Shown in pieces: positions 26,331 to 35,384 of a DNA stretch of 64,000 bases. Each line of letters begins with the position of its first letter. Position 1 is the stretch's first letter. The stretch covers positions 47,382 to 111,381 of the forward strand of contig JAPXOZ010000004.1 of assembly GCA_033811195.1 (NCBI GenBank), read 5' to 3'. The notes beneath the pieces are model-generated. The model did not search any database and was not told the DNA's origin. It saw only the letters and a list, made by a program, of their open reading frames with translations. The stretch is from Cacconaster sp033811195 (GTDB lineage: Bacteria > Bacteroidota > Bacteroidia > Bacteroidales > UBA932). A program made the translations under genes and the position numbers.

Positions 26331-27074
26331 TTATATTGCTGTCCAGCCGCCATCCACGGCTATATTTTGTCCGGTAATATATTTAGCCCCGTCTGACACA
26401 AGGAAGAGGCAGATTGGAGCGATATCATCGGGATTGCCCATCCGTTTCATTGGACATTTGTAGGTGTATTTCTTAACAAATTCCTCTCGCTGATTGTCAA
26501 ATATGCCTCCTGGAGAAACACAGTTGACTCTGACATTATACTTTCCAAAATAAGAGGCTAGATAACGCGTAAAGTTGATTATTGCACCTTTTATTGCGCA
26601 ATATTCGCCCGGAGAAGTGCCATTGTAATCTTCATATATAGTAAAATCATTTCCAACAATTCCATAGATGGAGCCTAAGTTTACTATAGAGCCATATTTC
26701 TGCTCCTTCATAACATTCAAGACCTGCTGATTGAGGTAAAAAACCGAATTTAGCTGAAGACTAATATTATTTTCCCAATGGGAAAAAGGAGATTCTTCGA
26801 AATAGTACTTTCCCCAATCTTTTGTACGAGGGTAGGCAGCATTAACAAGTGCATCAATTCGCCCATATTTTTCCACAACAAACCTTATCAGAGCATCAAT
26901 TGATGAATTGTTGGCAAGATCAAGCTTGAAAGTATTATTTTCCGAGAAGGTTTCATTGGCCAAATCCGCATCTATTACAATAGAATTTCTCTCTTTGAAC
27001 TGTTTTACAATTTCTCTTCCGATCAATCCTTTGCCGCCGGCAACAATTACTATTTTATTCTCAAGGTCTTTCAT
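26331..27074 (-). CDS. ptmA: SDR oxidoreductase, PtmA-like
   Basis: 247-residue short-chain dehydrogenase with VIVAGGKGLIGREI (glycine-rich cofactor loop), NAAYPRT, catalytic YCAIKGA (Tyr, Lys) and a final GQNIAVDGGWTAI. In Campylobacter, ptmA sits with ptmE, ptmF and legF and takes part in legionaminic acid precursor supply; the same gene set occurs here. It overlaps ptmF by 14 nt, and ptmE starts 4 nt downstream. The individual reaction is not certain. Confidence 0.72.
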   Translation of the reverse strand: MKDLENKIVIVAGGKGLIGREIVKQFKERNSIVIDADLANETFSENNTFKLDLANNSSIDALIRFVVEKYGRIDALVNAAYPRTKDWGKYYFEESPFSHWENNISLQLNSVFYLNQQVLNVMKEQKYGSIVNLGSIYGIVGNDFTIYEDYNGTSPGEYCAIKGAIINFTRYLASYFGKYNVRVNCVSPGGIFDNQREEFVKKYTYKCPMKRMGNPDDIAPICLFLVSDGAKYITGQNIAVDGGWTAI

Positions 27075-27993
27075 AATCCAGACATAATTTCAAAATCTTA
27101 TTTGCAAATATAATATCATTGAAAGAATCTTTCTCATTATTTGAGACAAGATCGAAGAAGTACCTCATCTGCTCGGCATATGTATCAGCACCACTCTGCT
27201 CTGACTGGAAAATGACAAACCCATTAGAATCGGTAATAGAGTTTTTAGCCAAGTCCACCTTCCATGTTACGGAATCAAAGAGAATCTCTATCTCTCGTTT
27301 ATAATCCCTTCTAAAGTAATTGAGTGTTATGTCGCAGATAAAATCTTCATAAAATAGAAGATATTTTGCATAATCTATTGCGTCAATCTTAAGAGATGAT
27401 TTGCTACGACAAAAGGCCCTGTGACTCTCAGGCACTCCAAATATCCAACATATATAGTCTAATTCGTGAATCAGATCGAGATGAACACCTCCTCCCATTT
27501 CCGGTTTAGCGCTATATGAGTCCTTAAAATCGGTTCCGGGACGCCATTCAGGAAGATAGGAGCCACAATAGACATTCACTTCATTGATTTTTCCGGGTGT
27601 ATTTCCCGATTCGATGCATTCCTTTAAATATTGAATAACTTCAAGGAATCGAAGGTTACAGGCCACGTATGACAATATTCTACTCTCTTTAATGCTATTT
27701 ATGAGACCGTCGATGGGCGAGGAAGCTACCGGTTTTTCTATAAAGAGTGGAATTTTGAATTCCAAAAGTTTTTGTATGGTGTTTTTGTGCTCTGATGTTG
27801 GATTGGATATTATGGCAAAATCAAAACCGATATTTGATGCCTCATCAAATGAGTAAAGATTTGTGATTCGGTCATAGGTCTGCGCATTGTGTTGTGACCT
27901 CAATGCGTAGATGGAGGCATTGCTGTCAATAGAGCGTATTGCTGCAATGTGTTTTTTTGCTATAGAGCCAAGTCCGATAATCAGAATTTTCAT
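27061..27993 (-). CDS. ptmF: Gfo/Idh/MocA oxidoreductase, PtmF-like
   Basis: 310 residues with an N-terminal Rossmann fold (MKILIIGLGSIAKKHIAAI), the EKP motif in LFIEKPVASS and the second-domain GGGVHLDLIHELDYICWIFG with the usual His-Asp-Glu set of this family. By position between legF and ptmA it corresponds to Campylobacter PtmF. An NAD(P)-dependent sugar dehydrogenase is expected; the substrate is unproven. Its ATG overlaps the legF stop by one base and its end overlaps ptmA. Confidence 0.75.
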   Translation of the reverse strand: MKILIIGLGSIAKKHIAAIRSIDSNASIYALRSQHNAQTYDRITNLYSFDEASNIGFDFAIISNPTSEHKNTIQKLLEFKIPLFIEKPVASSPIDGLINSIKESRILSYVACNLRFLEVIQYLKECIESGNTPGKINEVNVYCGSYLPEWRPGTDFKDSYSAKPEMGGGVHLDLIHELDYICWIFGVPESHRAFCRSKSSLKIDAIDYAKYLLFYEDFICDITLNYFRRDYKREIEILFDSVTWKVDLAKNSITDSNGFVIFQSEQSGADTYAEQMRYFFDLVSNNEKDSFNDIIFANKILKLCLDYERP

Positions 27994-28721
27994 TATAATT
28001 CAATTCGTTTGGTTGAGAGCAGAAAGGAGAGATAGTCAAAGTCGTGAGGTTCGTCCAGATCAAAACAGATATGGTTCATCAAATAACATTTTGTTTTATT
28101 TGTAAGAGCTGTGGATGTATCCGTATCGAAGAAGTAGCGACGATAAACATAAATAGAGGCATTTATATCGTAAACTTTAGGCGCAGCTTGCCTTGAGAGA
28201 TATCTGCCCTCAATCACGAGCTTACAGTAACCGTCCGGTTTTTCCTCAACCTGGTTAAAATAAGGATTTCTAGCACAGTGATTAACCGAAAAGACCGTCA
28301 TCAGGTCATTGTCCTTATTAAACATAGTGAGACAGTTGATTATGTCATCAGTTGTTCTTATCGGTGAAGTAACATCCAGATCCACTATGAAATCATATTT
28401 ACAGCCATTCTTCGTTTCCGAGTGGAACACAAGATCTCTAATAGCATCTATCTTCCCGCAGGTGTCGTTGGCCAGATAAGCCGGACGTTGATAATCGGAT
28501 TTCAAGCCGAATTCTGAGGCGCATGTTCTGATTTGCTCCGAATCGGTTGAGAGCTCAATATCAACCCTGCATTCGGATAATTTCTCTTTTACCCGTTTGG
28601 CTGCCTCAATAGTATATGCTATGAGGGGTTTTCCACCCACTTCCTTGATATTCTTACCTGGGATGCCTTTTGAACCTCCTCTTGCGCAGATTGTAATAAG
28701 TATATTGCTGTTATTTTTCAT
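27993..28721 (-). CDS. legF: CMP-nonulosonate synthetase (CMP-legionaminic acid synthetase type)
   Basis: Activates the nonulosonic acid with CTP before transfer. The 242 residues include the N-terminal signature ICARGGSKGIPGKNIKEVGGKPLIAYT. DLDVTSP carries the metal-binding Asp, and QAAPKVYDINASIYVYRR and DLDEPHDF follow. It resembles NeuA/PtmB/PseF. Assignment to legionaminic acid rather than sialic or pseudaminic acid rests on the neighbouring ptmE, legG, legI and legC genes. It overlaps legG and ptmF by one base each. Confidence 0.88.
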   Translation of the reverse strand: MKNNSNILITICARGGSKGIPGKNIKEVGGKPLIAYTIEAAKRVKEKLSECRVDIELSTDSEQIRTCASEFGLKSDYQRPAYLANDTCGKIDAIRDLVFHSETKNGCKYDFIVDLDVTSPIRTTDDIINCLTMFNKDNDLMTVFSVNHCARNPYFNQVEEKPDGYCKLVIEGRYLSRQAAPKVYDINASIYVYRRYFFDTDTSTALTNKTKCYLMNHICFDLDEPHDFDYLSFLLSTKRIEL

Positions 28722-29881
28722 TATTTCAAATCATAAAAACTCTTTTTAGTGCAGTTTTGAAGATCATAAGATGAAATGATTTCGTAAATGGTCTCTGCAC
28801 ACCTCTCCTTTTCGTATGGGTTGATACTCTTCTCAGAAAGTGTCTGATGTTCCGGGGATAAAACATGCTCTATACCTTTTGATATGGATTCTTTGTCATT
28901 TGCGCAGTGAACCACACTCCGGGAAGCGATACGACCTTTCTGTCTCTCGCCAATATTTAGAGTGGGTATGCCAAATGAGGGGACTTCAACAATTCCGCTT
29001 GAGGAATTGCCAACAATCGCCTTGACATACTGCAGCGCTGAAAGATAGCGTTTTACTCCAAGAGAAGGGAAGGCTTTGGAGTTATCCGGATGTTGTTTTG
29101 TATACTGTTCGATTGCATGCACAATTGCTTTATGCCCAGTATCGGAATTGGGCATTGTGAATATTACTCTAAGGTTCGGATATTGCGCGATTGCTGCAAA
29201 CAATTCATAAATATCTCTTTTAGGGTCACCTCCGAGAGTTTCAGGATGATATGTGACAAGAATGGTGCGGTCGTCAAATCTAAACTCAAGAGAATTCTCA
29301 AGTTCCTCTTTATTCATCAATGGTATCTGCTTGATGTTTTCCACTCCTAAGGAGCCTACATTAAAGACTCTTTCCGGATTTTCACCGAGTTGTATGACAC
29401 GTTTTCGATACTCTTCACATGACGTGAAATGAAGTGAACTCATTTTTGTGATAGAGTGACGGATTGCATCGTCATAAGCTCCTTCGGTGACCTCTCCTCC
29501 ATAAAGGTGGGCTATCGGAATCCTGGAAATCAATGCTCCGGTGGCAGCTGAAAGCATCTCATATCTGTCCCCGAGAATGACGACTATATCAGGTGTAAGT
29601 TCCGAATAAGCTATTCCAAATCCTTCTAGTCCCTTTGACATTGCCTTTAATGTGGAAACAGGCAAGTCTTCAGCAACTTCGTCAATAATCGGAACCTTTT
29701 TGTCAATTTTAAATCCATCACTCTCGATTTCCCGATATGTCTCACCAAACTTTGGGGATAGATGCATATTAGTGGCAATAATCTGCAATTGCAAGGTTGA
29801 ATCCTCCTGCACAAGGCGCATAAGGCGACTTAAAAGGCCATACTCGGCACGGGATCCTGTAACAAAGCAGATTTTTCTCAT
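28721..29881 (-). CDS. legG: Hydrolysing NDP-sugar 2-epimerase (LegG/NeuC)
   Basis: 386 residues of the non-hydrolysing/hydrolysing UDP-GlcNAc 2-epimerase fold. Visible motifs are CFVTGSRAEYGLL at the N-terminus, VILGDRYEMLSAATGALISRIPIAHLYGGEVTEGAYDDAIRHSITKMS (the GE-x6-D-x3-R-x6-K region) and GNSSSGIVEVPSF near the end. The GSRAEYG start and this active-site block are those of the hydrolysing NeuC/LegG type. It would release 2,4-diacetamido-2,4,6-trideoxymannose from its nucleotide carrier. It overlaps the LegI gene by 4 nt (ATGA). Confidence 0.9.
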   Translation of the reverse strand: MRKICFVTGSRAEYGLLSRLMRLVQEDSTLQLQIIATNMHLSPKFGETYREIESDGFKIDKKVPIIDEVAEDLPVSTLKAMSKGLEGFGIAYSELTPDIVVILGDRYEMLSAATGALISRIPIAHLYGGEVTEGAYDDAIRHSITKMSSLHFTSCEEYRKRVIQLGENPERVFNVGSLGVENIKQIPLMNKEELENSLEFRFDDRTILVTYHPETLGGDPKRDIYELFAAIAQYPNLRVIFTMPNSDTGHKAIVHAIEQYTKQHPDNSKAFPSLGVKRYLSALQYVKAIVGNSSSGIVEVPSFGIPTLNIGERQKGRIASRSVVHCANDKESISKGIEHVLSPEHQTLSEKSINPYEKERCAETIYEIISSYDLQNCTKKSFYDLK

Positions 29882-30882
29882 ATCTCAATCAATTGGTCTT
29901 CTAAAAAATCCTGTTTAGCGGTTAGTCCTATAACTTCATCCCATCTCATTGGAGAGATACCATTTCCAGGTCGTTTTACAGTGAGGTTTTCTTCTGTAAA
30001 TTTCTCTCCTGCCTTAATGTTTTTTGCTGCAACAATGCTTTTTCTTGCAATGGCAATATTCTTTCGTTCACTTGTGGTTACAATCTTTTTATCGCTACCT
30101 AGGGCTATTTCGATATTTCTAATAGCATTTACCATTGCTTTCAACTCATGCGGTTCGAGTGAGGCAACATGGTCGGGTCCGGGCAATGTCTTGTCAAGAG
30201 TAAAGTGCTTCTCAATAATTTCAGCCCCCATGGCTACCGCTGCTATTGGAACTTCAATTCCTAGAGTATGATCAGAATAACCAACCCTCACACAAAAATT
30301 CTCTTTGAGGGTATTCATTGCTCTGAGATTGACATCCTGCATAGGAGTGGGATACTCGGTATTGCAATGGAGAAGTGAAATGCTTTTCAAAGAGAGTCCA
30401 TTGTCTGTCAAGACTATCAATGCATCTTCGATCTCATCTGTTCTACACATTCCGGTAGACATTATCACAGGTATGCCCAGTTTCGCAATTTTTCTTAGAT
30501 AGGGTAGATTTGTTATTTCTCCTGATGGAATTTTAAAGTAGTCCATATCCAATCCACTAAGAAAATATACGGATGGTAAATCAAAAGGTGTCGATAAAAA
30601 ACTGATCCCTATTTTGTCGCAATAACTTTTCAATTCGGTGAACTCGTCAAATGTAAGCAAGAGCTTTTCAATCATTTCAAGTTGACTTTCCTGATTACCG
30701 ATATTCTTCTTTTGATAATCTGCCATTTCTGCAAACTTGGAGACCAGTAATCTTGGAATGCCTGTCTGAAACTTCACATAGTCGGCACCTGCTTCCTGCG
30801 CAGCCTCTGCAAGTTGTTTTGCCATTTCAAGACTGCCATTGTGATTAACACCTGCTTCAGCTATGATGATGACTTTGTTCAC
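29878..30882 (-). CDS. legI: N-acetylneuraminate/legionaminate synthase
   Basis: Condenses phosphoenolpyruvate with the 6-deoxy mannose derivative to give a nine-carbon acid. The 334 residues form an NeuB TIM barrel with IIAEAGVNHNGSLEMAKQLAEAA, DYVKFQTG, STPFD, HCNTEYP, SDHTLGIEVPIAAVAMGA and EKHFTLD. A C-terminal SAF (antifreeze-like) domain (about 280-334) starts at RKSIVAAKNIKAGE. The LegI assignment follows from its neighbours; the protein alone could be NeuB. It overlaps LegC by 4 nt and LegG by 4 nt. Confidence 0.9.
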   Translation of the reverse strand: MNKVIIIAEAGVNHNGSLEMAKQLAEAAQEAGADYVKFQTGIPRLLVSKFAEMADYQKKNIGNQESQLEMIEKLLLTFDEFTELKSYCDKIGISFLSTPFDLPSVYFLSGLDMDYFKIPSGEITNLPYLRKIAKLGIPVIMSTGMCRTDEIEDALIVLTDNGLSLKSISLLHCNTEYPTPMQDVNLRAMNTLKENFCVRVGYSDHTLGIEVPIAAVAMGAEIIEKHFTLDKTLPGPDHVASLEPHELKAMVNAIRNIEIALGSDKKIVTTSERKNIAIARKSIVAAKNIKAGEKFTEENLTVKRPGNGISPMRWDEVIGLTAKQDFLEDQLIEI

Positions 30883-32048
30883 TTGATTTTATTTTTATAG
30901 GAAGAATTAAAGTTTATACTACTCGGAATATTTACAACCCTATCCGCAAACCATTCGGTGTTTTTAAGTCCGTTTGTCTGGCAATTGAGGAACATTGGGA
31001 GCCGATTCATCAGCTCCCAAATGGGACGTGTCATAATTCCATTGTTGTTGGTATATTGGAGGAAACCGTCACGGGTATCCCGATCTTTCGTAATGACTGC
31101 ATTGAGCCAATAGTTTGATCGGCAGCTTGCAGGTTCGGAAAAGAATTCAAACCCTTCGATCTCTTTGAAAAAGTCCGAATAATGGGAGGCTGTTTCGCGT
31201 TTGTTGAGCACAAACTCTTCAAGCCTCTCCATCTGGGCACATCCAAGGGCGGCATTGATATTTGGCATACGGTAATTATAGCCCACTTCGTCGTGATAGA
31301 ATTCCCATTTATGGGGCCTCTTTGCCTGCGTAGTGAGGTGTTTTGCCCTGGCGGCAAGTACTTCATCATTGAAAAGGAGCATTCCTCCGCCTCCGGTAGT
31401 AATGGTCTTGTTACCGTTGAACGAGAGTATGCCTATTAGGCCGAAAGTACCGGTATGTTTTCCTTTATAAAATGAGCCAAGGCTCTCGGCGGCATCTTCG
31501 ACCAGTTCCAGATGCCATTTGCTGCAAACCGCCATAAGTTCATCGAGATGGACGGGATGACCGAATGTGTGCATCGGCACACAGCATCGGATCCGGCGAC
31601 CGGTACTCTTGTTATAACACTCATTTCCGCGTAGCTCGGCGTTCTCCTCAAGCCAATATTCTGCCGCAGTGGGGGAGAGCCCCATTGTATCGCGGTCAAC
31701 ATCAATGAAGATCGGGTGGGCGCCGATATAACTGATAGCATTGCAGGTTGCAACAAAGGTGAGAGCTTGAGTGATCACTTCATCCTCGCGCTTTACGCCT
31801 GCTAGCATCAAGGCCAGATGTAGTGCATTGGTGCCGTTTACACATACCACAGCTTTTTCGGCGCCGGTGTAATTGGCCACCATTTCTTCAAATTGATCCA
31901 CAAATTTTCCCACACTGGAGACGAAAGTGGAATCAATGCACTCATCCAGATATTTCTTCTCATTACCGGTGAAGACCGGTACACTGAGAGGAATGAAATC
32001 CTGAGAATTATAGAGTTCCCTGATATATGATGCAATCCTGCTATACAT
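30879..32048 (-). CDS. legC: PLP-dependent sugar aminotransferase, LegC family
   Basis: 389-residue DegT/DnrJ/EryC1-family enzyme transferring an amino group to C4 of the 4-keto-6-deoxy sugar. It has the family blocks GTNALHLALMLAG, EDAAESLGSFYKGKHTGTFG (cofactor-stacking and Asp) and GILSFNGNKTITTGGGGML with the Schiff-base Lys in NGNKT. The NYRMPNINAALGCAQ substrate region also fits. The N-terminal FIPLSVPVFTGNEKKYL matches LegC proteins. I use ATG 32048; a GTG one codon earlier is possible. It starts 6 nt after the dehydratase stop. Confidence 0.9.
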   Translation of the reverse strand: MYSRIASYIRELYNSQDFIPLSVPVFTGNEKKYLDECIDSTFVSSVGKFVDQFEEMVANYTGAEKAVVCVNGTNALHLALMLAGVKREDEVITQALTFVATCNAISYIGAHPIFIDVDRDTMGLSPTAAEYWLEENAELRGNECYNKSTGRRIRCCVPMHTFGHPVHLDELMAVCSKWHLELVEDAAESLGSFYKGKHTGTFGLIGILSFNGNKTITTGGGGMLLFNDEVLAARAKHLTTQAKRPHKWEFYHDEVGYNYRMPNINAALGCAQMERLEEFVLNKRETASHYSDFFKEIEGFEFFSEPASCRSNYWLNAVITKDRDTRDGFLQYTNNNGIMTRPIWELMNRLPMFLNCQTNGLKNTEWFADRVVNIPSSINFNSSYKNKIK

Positions 32049-32054
32049 CACTCG

Positions 32055-33263
32055 TTACATTTTCTGATCAAGATTCTTACCCTTTTCCACATGTTCGAAG
32101 TTGGGAAGAAAAGTGCATAAAGTCTCAACTATACCGGCTTTTGTGCAGGCCGGACACTTAAATAGTGATTCAAGTGTGGAGATGTATCCGGAGATCTCAT
32201 CCACCGTACAATGGGTTTTACCCTTGATTACACCGAGCGAAGAGAAGGTCTCCATATCAATTTTTTCTCCCGGTACGAAGAACTCCTCGATATCCTTTTC
32301 ACCGGTGGTGTCGCTCTTAAAATAGAATACCGGATATTCTTTATCATCCTCTTTCATCAGAGAAGCGTACAAACGGGCTTCGCGATCGCTGGTACACTCT
32401 TTTTTGGTATAGCCGAACTCATCCACAAATTTATCGCAAATTGCAGAAAAAGTAGTCATTTGCTCTTGTCCCAGTTTTGGAAAAAAGATCTCTCCGCTAT
32501 TGCCGAGAATGCAAGCAAGCAGACATATCTCTCCGCTCTCCTGCGGTGAAACGAAGTATCTTTTAACATCGGAGGGTGCTACCAGAGGCTGTTTTTTCAT
32601 AATTCTGTTTAGCCAGCTATCTAGGAGGGAACCGTTGGAAAATGCAACATTTGCAAATCTGGCGGTAGTTACCGGAAAGCGCTCTTGGTATGACATCACT
32701 AATTTTTCCATCAGAAGTTTGCTGGCTCCCATTATATTTACAGGATTTGCCGCTTTGTCTGTGGAGACACAGAAGAAATGGCGGGGCGGGTATTTTGACA
32801 AGAGCTCCATCAGACCCTTTGCCTTGAACACATTGTTGACAATGAGCGCCTGAACGGAGAAAGTATCACGTTCGCTGCGGACATGTTTGTGAGCAGAAAA
32901 ATTCGCTACTATATCAAAACCTTTTTCGCAAATGAATAATTGTTCGAATATCGGGCTGGTAAAATCGAGCGTGTAGGTACGGTAATCATCGGGTACAAAC
33001 ATTCCCTCAGTAGACCTGAGATCCCTGGTAAGTTCTACAAGACCATTCTCGCTCAAATCCACGACTACAAGTGAAGATGGCTTGAAGGGGAGGATGGCTT
33101 TTATGAAGGATGATCCAATGCTGCCGGCACCTCCAATTACACATACTCTTTTGTCACAAATGGCCTCTTCAAGTCGCTGTCGATTGGCTTCAATGTCTTT
33201 TATAAAAAGACTTTTATCCCTTTTTGTGATATATTTGGAAATGAATTTGCTTATATCAAACAT
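32055..33263 (-). CDS. Nucleotide-sugar 4,6-dehydratase (LegB role)
   Basis: 402-residue NAD-dependent epimerase/dehydratase. The Rossmann motif is VIGGAGSIGSSFIKAIL, followed by ANFSAHKHVRSERD and CVSTDKAANPVNIMGASKLLMEKLV (Ser/Lys region of CapD/PglF-type dehydratases). The sequence is closer to the polysaccharide_biosynth_2 (CapD/FlaA1) type than to the Campylobacter LegB. Whether it uses GDP-GlcNAc, as PtmE next door suggests, or UDP-GlcNAc cannot be decided here. It would make the 4-keto-6-deoxy sugar for LegC. It is the first gene of the legionaminic block, 30 nt behind a -7 element. Confidence 0.85.
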   Translation of the reverse strand: MFDISKFISKYITKRDKSLFIKDIEANRQRLEEAICDKRVCVIGGAGSIGSSFIKAILPFKPSSLVVVDLSENGLVELTRDLRSTEGMFVPDDYRTYTLDFTSPIFEQLFICEKGFDIVANFSAHKHVRSERDTFSVQALIVNNVFKAKGLMELLSKYPPRHFFCVSTDKAANPVNIMGASKLLMEKLVMSYQERFPVTTARFANVAFSNGSLLDSWLNRIMKKQPLVAPSDVKRYFVSPQESGEICLLACILGNSGEIFFPKLGQEQMTTFSAICDKFVDEFGYTKKECTSDREARLYASLMKEDDKEYPVFYFKSDTTGEKDIEEFFVPGEKIDMETFSSLGVIKGKTHCTVDEISGYISTLESLFKCPACTKAGIVETLCTFLPNFEHVEKGKNLDQKM

Positions 33264-33292
33264 AAGGATTATCGCATTTTGTTCCTAACTTT

Positions 33293-33300
33293 CAAAGGTA
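33293..33300 (-). promoter_or_regulatory. -7 element upstream of the legionaminic operon
   Basis: Minus strand TACCTTTG lies 29 nt before the dehydratase ATG. No TTTG sits at the 19-nt distance (AATG does), so it is a partial promoter. It is probably the start of the long run of closely packed genes down to 20935. Confidence 0.5.
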
Positions 33301-33343
33301 GTAATAATTTCTTGCAAATCATTGACGACGCGCGTAAAACCGC

Positions 33344-34324
33344 TTAGTACCATTTGTTAGGTAAGGCATTGCTATCTTTGGGAAGATCGTTTGTGTCAAG
33401 ACGCGGTAGTTTATAGATAGCATCGTTATCCCATGTGGCTAAATTAGCTGTGTTGGGAACCGTGGTTAATCCCAATTTGCATCCCTTCTCTTTCAAAATG
33501 GAGATGGTCTGGTCATTGTAGTTGCCATATGGGTAGCAAAAAGTCCAGTTCTCAGTATCTCCGCCGATGGAATCTATAAATTCAATAGACTTTCTTATCT
33601 CAAATTCCTGTTTTTCTTTGGAAAGAGATCCCAACCAATAATGGTTATATCCGTGGCTACCAATATGCATTCCGCAATCCGACATGCATTTTATCTGGTC
33701 GATTGACATGTAGAGTTCACGACTGAATATGCTTTCATCAATGCCTACTGACTTTTTGAAAAGTATGTCCGTTATCTTTTTTCTTAACTCTTCTTCAAGT
33801 TCCATTTGGAGAAGCCGTTTTATAAAAATCACCTCCTTGGTGTCAAATCTGTTTCCTACAGCAAGTTTGTCAAAATAGTAATCAAAGCTCTCAAGATTAA
33901 ATTCCTCACGGTAGTTGTCAAGCAAGATCTTAATTTCTTTAATGAGCATTTCCATTTTCTCTTCGGGAGTTGAGGCGAGTATGAAATGAATTTTGTTGAC
34001 ATCTAGAACAATATGCTCAGTTACTGCCTTAACGGGAGGGTAGAAAGCCCCCTGAATTCCCATCCTATTTAAAATGGGAAATACGTTGTTGAAATGGTCT
34101 GAATATGCGTCATCGAAAGTCAACAAAACCGGATGGTCAGGCAAAGCGTAGTCACCTTGAAATGCTGCAATTACATCTTCAACCTTAACAAAAGTGTAGT
34201 GTTTTAAAAGATAACCCAGTTGTTCTTTAAATAGTTCGGTCTGAAGACCTTTGATGCCGGGATAGCGTGACTTCTTCAAGTCTCTTACATAGTGGTACAT
34301 TACCACAGTCAATCTTTGTCCCAT
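33344..34324 (-). CDS. Polysaccharide deacetylase family protein
   Basis: 326-residue NodB-homology (CE4) enzyme. It has VVMYHYV near the start and LLTFDDAYSDHFNNVFPIL with the two metal/base Asp residues. HIGSHGYNHYWLGSLS supplies the two metal-binding His, and FCYPYGNYND provides the third motif. There is no signal peptide, so it acts in the cytoplasm, probably on a lipid- or nucleotide-linked glycan. Insertions between motifs 1 and 2 (about 115-205) make it longer than a bare CE4 domain. It lies 4 nt downstream of the GNAT-like gene and is the last gene of a three-gene set starting at the GT2 gene. Confidence 0.85.
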   Translation of the reverse strand: MGQRLTVVMYHYVRDLKKSRYPGIKGLQTELFKEQLGYLLKHYTFVKVEDVIAAFQGDYALPDHPVLLTFDDAYSDHFNNVFPILNRMGIQGAFYPPVKAVTEHIVLDVNKIHFILASTPEEKMEMLIKEIKILLDNYREEFNLESFDYYFDKLAVGNRFDTKEVIFIKRLLQMELEEELRKKITDILFKKSVGIDESIFSRELYMSIDQIKCMSDCGMHIGSHGYNHYWLGSLSKEKQEFEIRKSIEFIDSIGGDTENWTFCYPYGNYNDQTISILKEKGCKLGLTTVPNTANLATWDNDAIYKLPRLDTNDLPKDSNALPNKWY

Positions 34325-34328
34325 AAAA

Positions 34329-35369
34329 TCAAAGTATTATATTCGGTCTGTCCTGATCAGAATCTCCCTTGAAAAAGTGATAGTCAAAATTAGATCTGTA
34401 TGAATAGGAGAGAGGGTAATTCGCTCTTTCGAAGGGTTCAAAATAGTTTGGCAGAATTAGGATATCATTTTCATAGTCCAATTCTTTGAAACCCATTTCC
34501 TTCACTATTTCAACATCAAGTCCTAAATTCATAAAATCAATATACTCGAAGTTTTCATTGTACAGTATTTCTCTAATTGTGGGAAGTATATAACCTTCCA
34601 TCCTCCCAAGAACATCAATAATTCGTAAAATACGGCTTTCTCCAACATTGATAGCCCTTACCGCAATTACTGCGGAAAGAGTCTCATTATTGAAAAGTCC
34701 CAGAAATCGATATTTGTAGATAGGATGGTTAAGGTATCGGTTCTTAAAATATGTGATGGATTTTAATGGCCTGTAGATTGGTTTGATATCTTTGTCATAA
34801 AGTGTGTTGATATCAATCCATCTGACTGAATATTCGGTTTTATTCGGAACTTCCGGAGATAAAATGTCTTTTTTATCTACATTTCCCGCTATTTCAAATC
34901 TATTTATTTTGTCATTTAGAATATAATAATGACGCAAATATCCGGTTTTCAAACGTGCTGCTTTGTAAAACTTGAATGCTTCTCGACTCAATCCTATATT
35001 TCCTAACGAGGTAAAATGAGGGAGTTCAAAAATCCTTTCCCATATACGAAGTCCCAGGTCTTTTATTTCCTCATTATTTACATCTATCCTTCGTTTCCAG
35101 ATTGCACCCCAGTAATCTCCATTTTCTGCTAATGCAGGGTCAAATTGTGATGTAGGTATATACCCTATAATTGCATCATATTCTCCGGTTTCTCTATTTT
35201 CTGCTACAATAAAGGAGTAGGAGTCGGTTTTTGAGTTATAATGCTGAAAATCAAGCAATATTGTGGATTTGACAAGTGCATGTCCCTTTTTCCAGTGGTT
35301 GTCAATAAAATCAACAAGTTTGTTGCGTTCGGAGCCCGGAATCCCCTCTTTAAGTATATATTTTTCCAT
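34329..35369 (-). CDS. Putative acyltransferase of GNAT-like fold, glycan locus
   Basis: 346 residues from ATG 35369; a TTG at 35384 is the alternative and adds five codons. No strict motif is visible. The pattern resembles GNAT-type proteins of polysaccharide loci: TDSYSFIVAENRETGEYDAIIGYIPTSQ as the first core strands, YWGAIWKRRIDVNNEEIKDLGLRIWERIF, then a second half with RYLNHPIYKYRFLGLFNNETLSAVIAVRAI. The function may be N-acylation of an amino sugar. It sits between GT2 and the deacetylase with gaps of at most 15 nt, so a shared role is likely. Confidence 0.5.
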   Translation of the reverse strand: MEKYILKEGIPGSERNKLVDFIDNHWKKGHALVKSTILLDFQHYNSKTDSYSFIVAENRETGEYDAIIGYIPTSQFDPALAENGDYWGAIWKRRIDVNNEEIKDLGLRIWERIFELPHFTSLGNIGLSREAFKFYKAARLKTGYLRHYYILNDKINRFEIAGNVDKKDILSPEVPNKTEYSVRWIDINTLYDKDIKPIYRPLKSITYFKNRYLNHPIYKYRFLGLFNNETLSAVIAVRAINVGESRILRIIDVLGRMEGYILPTIREILYNENFEYIDFMNLGLDVEIVKEMGFKELDYENDILILPNYFEPFERANYPLSYSYRSNFDYHFFKGDSDQDRPNIIL

Positions 35370-35384
35370 AAAATTAGGCAACAA

